Counted from the stretch's first letter, positions 22,939 to 35,143 are shown. The stretch is DNA of 64,000 bases from Myrmaecium sp. VS I D KN 1 (GCA_019775845.1 JADQAV010000008.1:868001-932000); one strand, 5' to 3'. Notes: a model not told the origin generated them from the sequence alone. Translations and numbers: made by a program.

Positions 22939-23330
22939 ACATATCACTCGTTTCCGCGGAACTCGTATGTACCATATCAATATGCCCCCCCCACGCTCTT
23001 GCTCGTGGCGCATTCCCCAATGAAATGGCTAGATCCTATTCGAGAAGCCCCGTGGGGGAGGACAGGGCTGAGCGAATTAACTTACTACGCCAGCCGTCCC
23101 TCCATATAGGAAATGGTCAGTGAGTAAAGATAGCTGAGAGAGATGGAGGGAGGGAGAGGTTACGCGCGCACAAGGGAAGGGACCAACAGAATCGACGGAC
23201 GAGTGACGGCCATGTTCGACTCATCCATTCGATCACCTTGCCTGCTCGCGATCTTTCGCAATGGAACATCGCCAGCGGGATAATATGACAGACATCATCG
23301 AACGAGATCGTGCACTGGAGCACATACGCA

Positions 23331-23355
23331 GACAGGCAGGCAGGCAGGCAGGCAG
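23331..23355 (+). repeat. CAGG tetranucleotide repeat
   Basis: About six GCAG/CAGG units. The same unit recurs at 24189-24263. Confidence 0.85.
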
Positions 23356-24188
23356 CAAAGCCCACTGCCACCTTCTCGAGCACCTTTGCTTTCCTTCAAA
23401 ACTGTCCCCAGTGCTCGTGAACCTAAGATACCCGATCGATCGGTTCGGTTCTTGTGCTCCGCGTGTAGCCACTGACTAATTCAATCTCACCCCTCCCCCC
23501 TCCATCCCTTCATTAGCATTCTTGGAATTTGGCAGGGAGGGGAAGGAAAAAGGAGAAGGAAGGGATGAACCATGCACCCGAATTGTCATCAGAACATGCT
23601 CCAGGGGTGAGGAAGGGGTGCGGACGAAGCTAGTCCTGTCAGCAAGGCTGGGGGGTGTGGAGGGGTGGAGGGATGGAGGGGGAAAAAAGGCCCTAAATAA
23701 CCCTCTCAGCCGCGCACTAAAAAGACCCCAAATCAAGCAACGGAAGTGTAACCGAGCCGGGGTGGCGTAGAGGCATATACCAAATCCGGTTGATTTTGCG
23801 GCCTTTTTTTTGCTTTCTGGGTGAGATGGGTTGTAACGTGAGTCGCTCGGACCCTGCATACATGTATGCATGTACAGTATGCAAGTGAAGGTGAACGAGA
23901 TCAAGTCGGTACATAGTAGTTACCTGCACCTGGGCTCCTCAGTGAATGAATGACTGACTCATCTACGATCTGGATAAGTCATCCAGTCTGTCCTGAGGTG
24001 AGTCCTTCTTCTTCTTCGAGGGCGGCTGAGGCTGACTGACGAGGCTGACGCTTGTAGAACGTCCATCTCGTGCGTGACATGACGTTCGGCATCCTTCCCG
24101 CGCCGTGGCTTTTTTTCGTCGCGTCGTTTCTTATGATTCGTGCCGCTATCAATTTCAATCTCGACCTTCACGCTGCGAGATTGCTCCG

Positions 24189-24263
24189 CAGGCAGGCAGG
24201 CAGGCAGACAGGCAGACAGGCAGACAGGCAGGCAGACAGACAGACAGACAGGCAGACAGGCAG
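24189..24263 (+). repeat. CAGG / CAGA mixed tetranucleotide repeat
   Basis: About eighteen units alternating GGCA and GACA, the longest simple repeat in the window. Confidence 0.88.
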
Positions 24264-24473
24264 CCTAGTAGGCAGACCAACCACATCCATCCATCCATCG
24301 AAGGATTGCTCGCTGCAGATGGCACATAACCCATCCTTCCTTCTACCTTACATAACAAAACCGCAAATCGTGGGGTCCAAAAGCATGCAGAACGATAGAC
24401 GATGAATAAAGATGGCTCACGAACACTGCATGCAAGATGTCGTACGTCACACGTCGACAAGGCTGAGGCCTTG

Positions 24474-24515
24474 CGCCCTCCGCCCTCCGCCCTCCGCCCT
24501 ACGCCCTCCGCCCTA
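24474..24515 (+). repeat. GCCCTCC heptanucleotide repeat
   Basis: About six units of CGCCCTC, two of them with A in place of C. Confidence 0.85.
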
Positions 24516-24663
24516 CATATGCATTGAGATGCGCCCACATCCAAACCCATGCCCATGCCCATATCCCATGTCCACGGTCGCATCAATACCAATATCGGTG
24601 ACTCTAAACCCGTGCCGTCGCTTCCAACGTGCCGTCCTTGCAACCGTCGTCGTTCCCTGCATG

Positions 24664-24706
24664 GTACATCGTATATCGTACATCGTGCATCGTACATCAT
24701 ACATAC
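24664..24706 (+). repeat. TACATCG heptanucleotide repeat
   Basis: About six degenerate units of GTACATC. Confidence 0.75.
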
Positions 24707-24964
24707 TCAAGATCCCTCCGCATATGCTCGAGACCGTGACTCAACGAGAGGCTGTACCCGTCCCGCTCCTCTTTGCTCGCTTCCCAATCGCATGCATGAC
24801 GGAGAGTGACTGCCATCGGCCAGATTATCGTCTTTCTCTTCTTTCCCTACTCTTTCCCCCTGCTTTCTTTGAGAAACCAGAAAGGGTCGGTATAGAACCT
24901 CACGCGACCGCTCTTCGGCAAGGGACTCCACGATTGGAATGCCATCGAGTCGCGATGCCGTTGT

Positions 24965-27025
24965 TCACTTCCCCACGCAGAACCTAAAGTTCATCTAGTC
25001 AGTCCTTGTCCCCAGGCCTCGTCTGATTGCCTCGCAACCAGCGCTTCCTCACCAGAGCTTAGAGACCAAAGGGGTAGAATTGAACTTACTTCTCAAAAAC
25101 CACCCCCAAAACCTCCTCCACATCCCCGCCCTCCCCCCTCCCCGTGATCCGCGCCAAACACTCCGCCGCCCTCCGCAGCTCCTCCGCCGCCATCACAATA
25201 TCCACCTCCGCATCCTCCACCACCGCCTCTTCATCGAAAGTGCCATCCAGATGCCCCTCGCGCGGCCGATACACCTGTCCCACAAACGCATCCAAATGGC
25301 CCAGACAATCCGCGAGCAGCAAGCGCTGCCGCTCCGACGCGCCAAGGGACTCAGCAAAGAACGACGGGTCCGGCGCCTCCGCCCCGGCGACGCCCTCCGG
25401 GACCGTCGGCGCCGTCAGCCGCTCGAACGCGCGGATCACGCCGGCACGAAGCAGGTGCTGAACGCGCCCCGGATCGCCGCGCGTGGCCTGCCGGCCGGCC
25501 GGCCGGTCGGCGTCTTCGGCTCGCTTGCAGGAGATGAAGAACAGCTGCTCCCGGTCAAGCTGAGGCCATTGAGCGACGACGCGATCCTCAATCGCTTTCA
25601 GGGCTCTGGCGTCAAAGTCGTCCGGGAGGAGGTCGCTTTTGTTGATGGCGACCACCACCTGCACCTCGCGTTCTAGACACCGGGCCACTGTGTTCGCGAC
25701 ATCTGGGCTGATACTGACTCCGAACTGTTTGCGATCTTCCGTCGGGGCCAGCGGCAGCAACACGATCAGCACATGCGATTCCAGAGCGCGCTCTTTGGCG
25801 AGCTCGATACCCCGCTTCTCAATGGCCCCAAGCGAGCTGGCGGATGCATCGCTCGCACTGGCTGCGTCCGGGTTGCTCCTCAGGCCCGCCGTGTCGCCAA
25901 GTCTGCAGAACCAGCCGTCCAAATCCACACCGACTTCGACGACGTCTCTGGTCGTCCCCGCCTCCGTGCTCACGATGGCCGCCTCGCGACCGACGATGCG
26001 GTTCAGCAACGAACTCTTCCCGGCGTTCGGCTCTCCCAACAACGACACGGCCATGCCGTTCCGCAACAGCTCGCCCTTCATCGCGTTCCGCTCATGCGCC
26101 TCGATCTGCGCCATGAGCACCGACACCTTCTGCGCAACGCTGCTCGCCAGTTCCGCGGGCGATTCATCGAAATGTTGGTCCTCGGAGAAGTCGATAAGCG
26201 CCTCCAACTCGCCGCGTGCCTCCACCAACTCCTTCCGCCAATCCTCAAACCGCTTACCGAGCGCGCTGGTTACACCACGTACAGACAGCTTCCGCTGCTG
26301 CTCGGTCTGCGCCGAGAGGGTATCTCCCAAGGCCTCGATCTGCGTGAGGTCCATCCGGTCGTGCAGGAAGGCGCGCCGGGTGAACTCGCCGGCTTCGGCG
26401 TAGCGGATCCGTCCCGGCGTCCCGGCGCCGCATTGCGGGATCGCGGCCAGCACGGCCTTGACGATCGCCGGCCCGCCGTGGACGTGCAGCTCCAGGATGT
26501 CTTCGCCTGTTACCGTGCGCGGGCTGGGGAAGTAGAGCACCAGTGCGCCGGCGTCGAGGATGTTCTCGCGCGTGGGAGGGGCTGAGGGAGTGTAGAGGGT
26601 GCGGAGGGCGGCGAAGCGGGGTTTGGGCAGGGGCTTGTCGGGGCAGAGGCCGTGATAGATCTGTAGGGACCCGAAGTCAGAAAGGTATTGGTGCTTAATG
26701 ATAGTGGCAGACGTGATCCGCATACCTCCTTGCAGGCGCTACCGGACACTCGTATCACGGCAATCGCCGCTTTTCCCGGCGCGGTGGAAAGGGCGTAGAT
26801 GGTTGGCTCGTCGTAGACCGGCTCCGGAGGCCTCTGCTCCGTTACGTTGTGGTGGTGAAGAGTCCTGAAGGCATTGCTGCTGCGCGGAGGAAGAAGCCTG
26901 CTAGGACGGCCCAGGACCGGCCGCAGCCGGACGCTCGGCAATGCTCGTCCTGGTGCCGGACATGTCGGCGCAGGTTCCGGGAGTCGCAGACGTTTCGCGG
27001 AACGGAGTGCCGCTCTCATTCCCAA
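24965..27025 (-). CDS. MSS1: Mitochondrial tRNA-modifying GTPase (MnmE/TrmE family)
   Basis: Mss1/MnmE works with Mto1/MnmG to add the 5-carboxymethylaminomethyl-type group to wobble uridine of mitochondrial tRNAs. Exons are 27025-26726, 26660-25090 and 24983-24965, giving 629 residues. The last exon is only 19 bases. It completes the C-terminus as EKFCVGK, restoring the catalytic Cys and the invariant GK end of the family. Without it the frame would end at VFEK in a GTAAGT donor. The N-terminus is a presequence. TIYALSTAPGKAAIAVIRVSG is the start of the formyl-THF-binding domain, and the G domain has GEPNAGKSSLLN (about 307-318), GTTRD, DTAGLR and NKSD. It is divergent from MAK16. Confidence 0.95.
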
Positions 27026-27740
27026 TCAAAGTCAGTTGGCGGAATTGTTCAGGGCATGGCGGAGGTTTGGTAGGTCGACGGTGATGTCGACGGAAAGAAA
27101 GGCTCGGAGGTCGGAGGTGCGAGGGCACTAGCGGTCGGTGCCTGAGGCTGTCACTCAGGGCCACCATGAAACCCAAGCTTCTACCGCTAAGGGTCCGGAT
27201 TGTTTTTTTTTCTCTTGGCTATGCTTCTCCGATGTTTCTCCCTATTCAGTGATATGAGAAATTATCATAATCGAGACAATCATACAGACTGCGAAATACA
27301 GCTTTTAATTCCCTTGTATTTCTGCCGGGCGTGCGTATATAAGAGAGAGACTGGAGCTTGGGCCAGAGGAACGGCTCCACCAATGATGGCGATTGCTTAT
27401 CCGGGGAGGGCAGACCCTTTCCGACCAGTTTCTCCGGCGAAATCTTGGCGTCCCAAAAACTTCTGGAACGACCGCGTGAATTATTTGCCCGCCCGCCCTT
27501 CGAGCTTGGTTTCCCATCCCCTCGTTGTTCGTCGCTTGCAAAACCTCCCCAGTGACGCTTGAAGGTGATCGGACAGGAAAATCTCACAGGTCACAATCCT
27601 TATTCGGGAATTCCCAATACCTCGCTGCGAAGCAATTCTCCCCTCGCCGCCGCCACCGTTCACTATTACCGCCGAAGGAAAACTCGGCGACGTCCCATCT
27701 TCCTACTCAAACAGAGCTTCGCGCCTCAATAACATTCACC
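27026..27740. promoter_or_regulatory. Divergent promoter region, MSS1 / MAK16
   Basis: These 715 bases lie between two start codons. The part next to MAK16 (27600-27740) is C-rich like a leader. Several small frames cross it, none convincing. Confidence 0.5.
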
Positions 27741-28906
27741 ATGTCCGACGAGATTGTCTGGGGCGTCATCAACGGGCAGTTCTGCTCATACAAGCTCAAA
27801 GCGACGAGAGACCGCACCTTCTGCAGAGTACGCTTCCACCCAAAAAACCGGCTCCAACTCGACGACGGACGGGCGCTAACCATGACCTACCGCAGAATGA
27901 ATACAACCACAGCGGTCTCTGCAGCCGGATGTCCTGCCCGCTCGCCAACAGCCGGTACGCGACCGTGCGGGCCCACCCGGAGACGGGGCAGCTGTACCTG
28001 TACATCAAGGCGGTCGAGCGGGCGCACATGCCGGCTAAGTGGTGGGAGCGGATCAAGCTGTCGGGCAACTACGCCAAGGCGCTCGAGCAGATCGACGACA
28101 AGCTGCTCTACTTCCCCAAGTACATGATCCACCGGTGCAAGCAGCGCCTCACCCGCCTCACCCAGGTCGCCATCCGCACCAAGAAGTTGATGAAGGAGCA
28201 GGAGCGGCTCGGCGAGCGGCTGGTGCCTAAGCTGGCCCCCAAGGTCCGGAGGAGGGAGGAGACGAGGGAGCGGAAGGCTGAGGCGGCGGCTAAGGTCGAG
28301 AGGAGCATCGAGCGGGTCTTGATCGAACGGTTGAGGAGCGGTGCCTACGGTGACAGGTATGTCTTTCGAAATACGGCGGCGCGTTGTGTCCTGCTGCTAA
28401 CACATCGACCATCTAGACCTCTCAACGTCGAAGAAAACGTATGGAAGAAGGTGCTCCGTGGCCTGGAGCGTGGCGGCGAAGCCGAGCGCGACGAGGATCT
28501 CGACGAGGGCATCGAGGAAGAGGAGGAGCTCGAGGAAGAGCACGAGCGGGAACCCGGCGAGCTGGACGTGGAGTACGTCTCCGACGTCGAGGGCGAATCC
28601 GACGAGGACGAGGACGACATGGAGGACTTCGAGGACTGGGTCGGCGGCAGCAGCCCCGACGAGGCCTCCGGCGACGATGAGTCCGACGAAGACAGCATCG
28701 ATGGCAGCGACGAGGAGGAGGACGAGGATGAGGACGAGAGCGAGGAGGATGCGGAGGCGCTGAAGAAAGCCCTTAGCAGCATGAAGCGGAAGCGGCCTGC
28801 TGGACCGCCGCCCAAACCGAAGAAGAAGCCGTCCAAGGGCCCGAAGGTCAACATCGAGTACGAGATGGAGAGGGAGCCCGCTCCCCGACAGGCGGTTTAT
28901 GCTTGA
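27741..28906 (+). CDS. MAK16: Ribosome biogenesis protein Mak16
   Basis: Mak16 is an essential nucleolar factor in pre-60S ribosomal subunit assembly, working with Rpf1. Exons are 27741-27827, 27896-28356 and 28417-28906, giving 345 residues. The N-terminus has the family signature: INGQFCSYKLKA, then FCR joined across intron 1 to NEYNHSGLCSRMSCPLANSR (conserved Cys pattern). YATVRAHPETGQLYLYIKAV follows. The middle is basic and helical. Residues about 205-305 are an acidic Asp/Glu/Ser tract, and the C-terminus has a Lys-rich nuclear or nucleolar signal (KRKRPAGPPPKPKKKPSKG). It is complete and normal in length. Confidence 0.96.
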
Positions 28907-29345
28907 AGCAGCGGTTGAGCACATGGTTTGGCGTTTCGGTGTGTATTGTATGTGTGTATTCGTGGGGTTCTTGTTTTGGGAGTGAGGGATGGAAAAACAA
29001 AAAGTCTCATTCAGGGAGCTTGCGGCTTTGCGAAGTATAAAAAAGCGCCCATCATCACCTTCTGGTTCTCGTCTGGGATGTGCTTTTTAAAGTCACATTG
29101 CCTTTCCATATTTATTTTCTCACGTTATCAATTGTTGAGGGGCGAAGTACAGCTAACATCCGCCGCTGGTGGGTATCATCATTGTTTCTTTAGCTAGTCG
29201 TCTCATCTTAGCTAGCTTCTATCTTCCTGACTGCTTCATAACATAGTCGGTCATACCTATCTCCTTTTTAGCTCTGTATTGATCCGGGCGGAGTGTCATA
29301 TGTGTACGGATTCGCCATGCGCTCGAGACTGTGCACCTGAGTGCT
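28907..29345. other. Convergent 3' spacer, MAK16 / MMTAG2-like gene
   Basis: This 439-base AT-richer spacer must hold both 3' untranslated regions. No gene is seen. Confidence 0.5.
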
Positions 29346-30341
29346 TCAACGGTCCTCATCGCGACGCGACCGGCGGTGCCGATCCGGACTGCGGGACCTG
29401 TCATCGCGAACGTGACCCATCTCCCGCTCCCGTTCCCGCTCCCGTCGATGACGGCGTTCGGGCGTGCGCGACCGCTGCCTACGACGTTCGTATCCGTCGT
29501 CCTCCCGCCGACGATGGGAAGACCGCTCGGGCGTCCGTGACCGCTCGCGATGACTATGGCTATGCCGATGCCGACGCCTGTCTCCCGACCGGCTCCTCGT
29601 CCGGTGCCGTTCACGGTCGTCATCTCGGTGATGGTGGTGATGATCCCGCCGGTGACGGTGGCTGCGCTCCCGCTCCCTCTCCCTGTCCCTGTCCCGACTC
29701 CGATCCCGTCTCTTATGACGCGACTCATCCCTAGCGTGTCTCTCCGTCCTTTCCTCACGCTTCACCACCGGCGCAGCTCCACTTCCTTGCAGCACCTCAT
29801 CCTCCGTGTCGCGTCCCACTCCCGGCCCCGCGTAGCCACCATACCCCAATCCCTTCCCACCTTTCCCCTCCTCCTCACCATCATCCGCATTCGCCTCCCT
29901 CAACGCGCGTCCCACCTCCGCCTCGCTCGCCCTGCCTCCCGCAACCGGCAGCGCATTCGCCCCCGTCTGCCGCTTCGGCGGCAGCGGCAAGCCCAGCATC
30001 GCCGCCATGGCCTCCTCCTCCTGCTCCTTGATGCGGCGGATCTCCTCCTTCCGCGCCTCCTCCTCGGCGGCGCGCTGCTGCGCCGGCGTCGCGTCCCCCT
30101 TCGCGTACCAGTTTAGGTCCCGCCCTTTCGCCCACCGGCCCACTGGCGCCATCAGCGAGTGGCCTAGGTAGTTCTCCCGGTGCTGGTCCGTTGCCACGTC
30201 TGACCATTTGAAGTCGGCTCGGCCGCCGCTGGAGGGGTGACGTTAGCTTGATTTCGCGGAATGATAGAGGGTAGGAGGTATCTGTGGGGGTGCAAGGACG
30301 TACCGACTGCCTTCTTTACGGACGGTTTGCAGGAGATCCAT
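29346..30341 (-). CDS. MMTAG2-like nuclear protein with RS/RD-rich tail
   Basis: This is related to multiple-myeloma tumour-associated protein 2, whose N-terminal block is catalogued as a kinase phosphorylation domain. Its molecular role is poorly known, and the RS-rich tail suggests a link to splicing or chromatin. Exons are 30341-30304 (38 bases) and 30228-29346, giving 306 residues. The start MDLLQTVRKEGSR joins GGRADFKWSDV, then DQHRENYLGHSLMAPVGRW and KGRDLNWYAKG, the conserved block. A Glu-rich helix (about 60-90) follows. The second half is Arg/Ser/Asp/His-rich with RSRTPER repeats. The opposite strand is also open for 150 codons over this low-complexity part; I treat that as a shadow. 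Confidence 0.85.
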
Positions 30342-30711
30342 CTTTGCTTTGTGTTTGTGTGGGTGGAAGGAATGTGGGAGGTTGGATGATGATCTGGGAG
30401 GGTTGAGTTTGCTGTCTGTCTGAGGTTCCAATGATGGCCCCTGCCGTTCGTAGGGCTGAGGCGCGAGCAGGATCCGAGCGCTGCCGCTTGGCAGCGCCAG
30501 ATCGCGGGGATCGACCGCGGCTCCTGTGGCTGGCCGTAACCTTTCGAATATCTATCTACATTAAACTCCACTCGATTGCACCACCGTCTGACTCCTATCA
30601 CCGACATCCTCAACCTCCGCAAAGAGCTGCTCAACCGGAGTGACAAGGCTCCCTGAAGCTTCTGGCTCTTTTCGCAACAAGAAGATCTCGCCTTCGACAT
30701 CGGCGACCAGC
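30342..30711. promoter_or_regulatory. Divergent promoter region, MMTAG2-like / MED6
   Basis: A compact 370-base shared promoter interval. I found no clear TATA box. Confidence 0.5.
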
Positions 30712-31939
30712 ATGGCGCCAGCAGAGGAGCCGAAGATGGACGAGATCGCCTGGAGTGACCCCGGGTTGGTGCAATACTACCAAGGCATCCATACAGAATC
30801 AGGTAGGCGACAGACTCACTGCCACGCCTTCTGGAATTGCTCCGCTAATTTCACCCTCACGTAAAAGTCCACCTGTACTTCTACCATTCGCCCTTCTGCG
30901 ACAAGACCTCGAGCAACTGGACGCTCTTCGTCCAGTCGATGAACAACTACCAAACCAAAGGCGCGGTGCTGCACTCGCGGGAGCTGTTCGAGGCCGAGGT
31001 GCGCGACATCGGCGGGCTGGAGTACATGGTCGTCTCGGGCCCGCAGAAGCTGGCGAACGGGGAGGAGAGCGGGATCTGGGTGATTCGGAAGCAGCAGAGG
31101 AACAAACGAGGCCCCAACCGGGTGGACGAGGAGGTGGAGGTGCTAGGGACATACTTTATTATCGGCGACCGCATCTTCCAAGCACCGTCGGTGGAGGACA
31201 TTTTGCGATGCCGGCTGGTGAGTGCTGACATTCTCCTAGATTCACCCCACAGGCTTTGACTAACCCGCCTCTTTAGCTGTCCATCACCACGAACCTATCC
31301 AAGTTTACCTCCAAAGCCTCTTCGCTCCCTCACTTCACCCCTGGAACAGGCTACACCTACCTCCCGCCCGCCACAAAGACATCCTCCACCGCCGGCCCCG
31401 GCAGTCAAAGCCGCACTATCAGCCCGGTACTCGGCGAGAGCACCTCCCAAACCAACAGCACCACCGTCACCAAGTCACACAGCTCCACCACCCAGACCTC
31501 CTCCTCCTCTTCCCGCGGCGACGAGCGCCTCCTCTTCGAGTCCCTCACCCTCGCCATGCGCTTCACAGGCGAGTACATGGACGAGAACCCCATCATCGGC
31601 GAGCCGGGCTCCTTCGTCTTCAGCGCGACCAAGGAGCGCGTGCAGGCCCAAAAGGAACAAGAACGCATCCGAGCCGAGGCCGCCGCCGCCGCTGCCATTG
31701 CCGCCCGACAGAGCGCCGCGTCCAAGCCCCCCACCGGCGCCGCCGCCGCCACCGGAGCGTCGACGACGACCGCGACGCCCGTGGTCCGTCTTGATACGGC
31801 CAATTTGCCCTTGCGCAAGGGCACCAAGGCGAGCCCGCTGTCTGCCGGGCCGGGGAAGCTGAAGCGGAAGAGAAGTAAGGCGCCCACGGCGCCGGGAACG
31901 CCGGCGGATTCGAGTCCGGCGGCGGCGGCGGCTTCTTGA
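30712..31939 (+). CDS. MED6: Mediator complex subunit 6
   Basis: Med6 is a head-module subunit of Mediator, linking transcription factors to RNA polymerase II in the nucleus. Exons are 30712-30802, 30868-31217 and 31277-31939, giving 367 residues. The family block is WSDPGLVQYYQGIHTES joined to VHLYFYHSPFCDKTSSNW, then MNNYQTKGAVLHSRELFEA, GLEYMVVSGPQ and VLGTYFIIGDRIFQAPS. The C-terminal half is Ser/Thr/Ala-rich and ends in a basic KRKRSK segment. The intron 1 acceptor (GTAAAAG) is purine-rich, but the join is exact. A second ATG at codon 9 (MDEIAWSDP) could also serve as start. Confidence 0.94.
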
Positions 31940-32322
31940 GGAGGACCTTGTTAGGAGGTGGAAAGGGAGGGGGCTTAGTTTCGATCGGAGATGAAGCGTT
32001 GCGCTCTGTAATAGCCCATTTCCCTATTTTCTTTTCCACATTGATTTTACGAAGATACCCAGAAGTAGGAAGAGTAGGAGCGCTCTCAAGCACTCTATAT
32101 AGAACTAATTATGCATCGAATGACACGAACGTAGTAAGGCATGCAGCAAATTTCTTGAAGCGGGAGGGAGACAGGCGGAAACGATTGTACTTTTCACAAC
32201 AACGGATTCTACACACGTATGATCCAAACAAGAACAAAAAGGCCGCTGCGCCCACAATGCGCTCGCCAAGATTCATCCTACTATGCAAGAAAGAACAGAG
32301 TCTTATCGAGTTTTTTCCCCTC
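31940..32322. other. Convergent 3' spacer, MED6 / glucosidase I
   Basis: This 383-base AT-richer spacer must hold both transcript ends. No gene is seen. Confidence 0.5.
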
Positions 32323-35143
32323 TTACAGCTCATCATGCGCAGCCGCCTCCTTCTCCAGATCGGGCATCGCCATGATCTTGACGATCAAGCTGGTCCAGCC
32401 GGTGAAGTGCTGGGTCCGCTGGCCCTTGCCCGTCTCCGGGTTGTACTGTTCCCACGCGAAGCCGGTCTCCAGCCAGGACTGGTAGACGGTGTCCACGAGG
32501 TTCCGACGAAGCCGAATGTACAAATTCCGTGCACGGGACGCATGAGGTGAGGACGATTGCGAGAGTTCCTGGGGAAGAAAAGACAAGGTTAGCGAATGTA
32601 AATTTCTTCATTGTCGTCAAGAGGGGTAGAAGCTTACCAGCAACCGGGTCACGGCCAGGTAGTTCATGTTGATCCAGATCGGGCCCCTCCAATAGTTCTC
32701 GCCAGTGCCGTACAGCTCGTCACTCTTGCTCAAACTGCGAAGGCCATGCTCGCTCCAAAGTTGCTCGGGATCCTCGATGAGATCCAAGATGGGTCCGAGG
32801 CGAGGGCTGTCCGGTGATAGCAAGCCAGTCAAGAACGGGAACAAGGAGATGTAACCTTTGTGGCAGACATGGACATGCTCTTCATAGTCGTCAATAGTCG
32901 CGTCGCAGTACGCCTTTTCCTTCTCGCTCCAATGCAGGTCCTCGATGTTATGCAAGATGGCGGTTTCGTAGCGCTCAAACTCCGCCACGTCGTCTTCCTC
33001 ACCAAGCGTTCCAGCGATTTGTTTCAGGGATCGAGTCATCATGCCTACCCAGCTGATCAAGTCGACGTGGAGCTCACCCGGATGGGGGGGCTGAGCGCGA
33101 GGATAATCGTCAAGGCCAGAGGTAAGGATATGCTGCGGGGTGCGGCCGCGCCAGCGGTAAGCCTCCTTGGACGAGTAGGCCTCGCGGTCGTAAGACTTGA
33201 TATCACCAGCCTGGGTTTTTCGGAACCAGAAGTAATGCCGCTTGAGGCGGGGGTAGAGGTCACGGAGATACTGGAGAGCAGCGTCACGGTTCTCCAAATG
33301 CCGTGCATAGCCTCCTTCCAATGACCCAGTGTTGCGCTCCAGCTTGTTCAAGAAGGAGGAAAGCACAAAGAACAAGGTAGGGGGGTTAGCGTAGTGCGGA
33401 TACTGGACCTGAAACTCGGGAGGAACCTTGCTCCGGGCCTCCGGGCCTAGGATCTGCTCTCGAGCAATCCAGCCATCGTCGTCCATGAGGTTGAACCAGC
33501 TCTTGATGATGTCAAGACTAGAAGAAGTTAGTTCCAAAGTCCGTACTTTCGGGAATGGCAGCCCTTACGTTAGATCAACATCCCAATCGATAACGGGGAG
33601 AAGATGGAAGCCTTCATCCCAGAGGAAACCCCGGGGAAAGAATGGTCGCGAAGGGATGCTCGTAAAGAGTTCATAGGGTCCCTCAAGCTGATCCTGGTTT
33701 CTTGCTCTGGCCTCCGCGGCCTCCTCCCAGAAACCTTCGTTCTCTTCCTCATATTCCGGTGCATATGAACGGTCAACACGAGCATCGCCGTAAAAGTACC
33801 CGATGCCACCGAGTAGGTTCGAAAACAAAGACTTGGAGAATTCGTCGTAGCGCTCTTTCAAGAACGGACGCTGGGGCTTCAGGATTTCCTTATATTTGGT
33901 CGAAAACTTCGAGGTCGCGGATTCTATTTTCTCTGTGAGCACCTCAGCTGGTAGATAAAGGTTAGCAGCGGAGCGTTAGTTGGTTTGTAAGATCTTACAT
34001 GTTATCGGCTGCGGTGACGACTTCGAGGAATACAGGACATCGAACTGGAAGTGTTAATAAGATGTCTCTCTTCCGAAGGGCCATACATACCTCAAATGGA
34101 CCCTCGAAGACCTTTTGCACCATATGCAGATTCCCTTGGCCTGCTTCATTGGGAACTGTGAACAGATGCCAGGGCGGGGGAAGGTTCTCTTTTCCATATT
34201 TGGCCAGGGCCGCATCAACCTCCTTCTTCAGGTGAGCGAAGAATAGACCTTTGCAGAAACGTTAGCGTGAGTCTCCCATCCTCAGTGAAATCCTTCACCT
34301 TTGGTTTGCCAGAGGGCATCTCCCGGGTACGTGGAACTGTGGACCATCGTCTTGCGTAGATCTTTCCCTTCAGCTGCGGGATGCGGTGTATCCGGGTGCG
34401 CGTTCGTTTCCGGGCCCGCGGTGACAGCAATCTCGAAATCACCAAGCTCCCCCAGGAAGCCATCGAGTTTGACATCGCCGTCGTAACCTTCGTCCTGCTC
34501 GTCCGCGACCTTCAGAGTGCCCAGACCCTCCATAGCCACGTAGAAGAGCACCGTGGTCTTGATATCCGCAGGCGCATCCTTCCGCGGCGCGCCCTTGATC
34601 CGCACTCCCCAGTCGCCGCCATGCTCTCCGCCAGGGATCTTGACGAACTCCGTGGTCAGATCGATCATGTTGACGGGATCGTGGATGGTCTGGCGGCCAC
34701 CGGTTCGCACGTCGTATTCGTCCCAGCCATATCCGTCGAGTTCATGCTGCTCGCAAGTGTGCCGGAAATCTGAGGTGCAAATGATAAGCAATTGCTCCAC
34801 GCCATAGCATAGTTATGCTCTAAACAACGATGAGGCGACGTGGACAGGCGGGATTCCCGCTGCCAGTGAGGTGGTGCGACTTACGATGCTGTGCTTGATA
34901 GTCATCGACGCGTGCCCACATCAATCCCATGAGCAAGCTCTTGGGGATCCGCGGTCGGACGCCGAAGTACAAGTTCGGACGATAGGGGCCCCATACCAAG
35001 CTCTGGTTGGAAGCGCGCTGGATCTCGCGGACGGCCGAAGAAGCATCGGAGGCGCTCTCTGCATGTGCGCTGTAAATCAGCAAGCTCAGGAGGGCGATCA
35101 AAAGGCTCCAAAGTCCTCCTGAAAGGGGGTTGGAGCGCGCCAT
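32323..35143 (-). CDS. CWH41: Mannosyl-oligosaccharide glucosidase (ER glucosidase I, GH63)
   Basis: Glucosidase I removes the terminal alpha-1,2 glucose from N-glycans in the ER and is also needed for beta-1,6-glucan wall assembly in fungi. Seven exons: 35143-34885, 34769-34299, 34248-34091, 34044-33999, 33947-33569, 33517-32638 and 32568-32323, giving 812 residues, normal for the family. The start at 35143 gives a signal anchor (GGLWSLLIALLSLLIYSAHA); an in-frame ATG at 35254 would bury it. Conserved blocks are WGPYRPNLYFGVRPRIPKSL, FRHTCEQHELDGYGWDEYD, PFFPRGFLWDEGFHLLPV and YWRGPIWINMNYL. The C-terminus has FTGWTSLIVKIM. The glycosidase acidic residues are probably within the WDEGFH and late blocks; I assign these from family knowledge only. 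Confidence 0.95.

Larger units (their letters stand above)
21405..24964. other. Gene desert with many simple repeats
   Basis: These 3.6 kb lie between the small-gene promoter and the 3' end of MSS1. I find no coding frame with real protein character. It holds tetra- to octanucleotide repeats (listed separately) and many TACC/GGTA words (for example 21630-21790, 22055-22210). GC content is lower than in the genes around it. Confidence 0.5.

Noticed and set aside
19102-24964. Possible tRNA, transposon or virus-like fossil in the largest gene-poor stretch
   Set aside because: I found no tRNA B-box with matching arms, no terminal inverted or long terminal repeats and no reverse transcriptase or transposase motifs; only simple repeats and the small gene.
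28397-28924. Minus-strand hydrophobic frame opposite MAK16
   Set aside because: It is the complement of the acidic GAC/GAG tract of MAK16, which automatically gives Leu/Val-rich reading on the other strand.
29219-29758. 179-codon minus-strand frame overlapping the MMTAG2-like tail
   Set aside because: A shadow frame of the repetitive RS/RD-rich coding sequence; the true frame carries the conserved block and stop.
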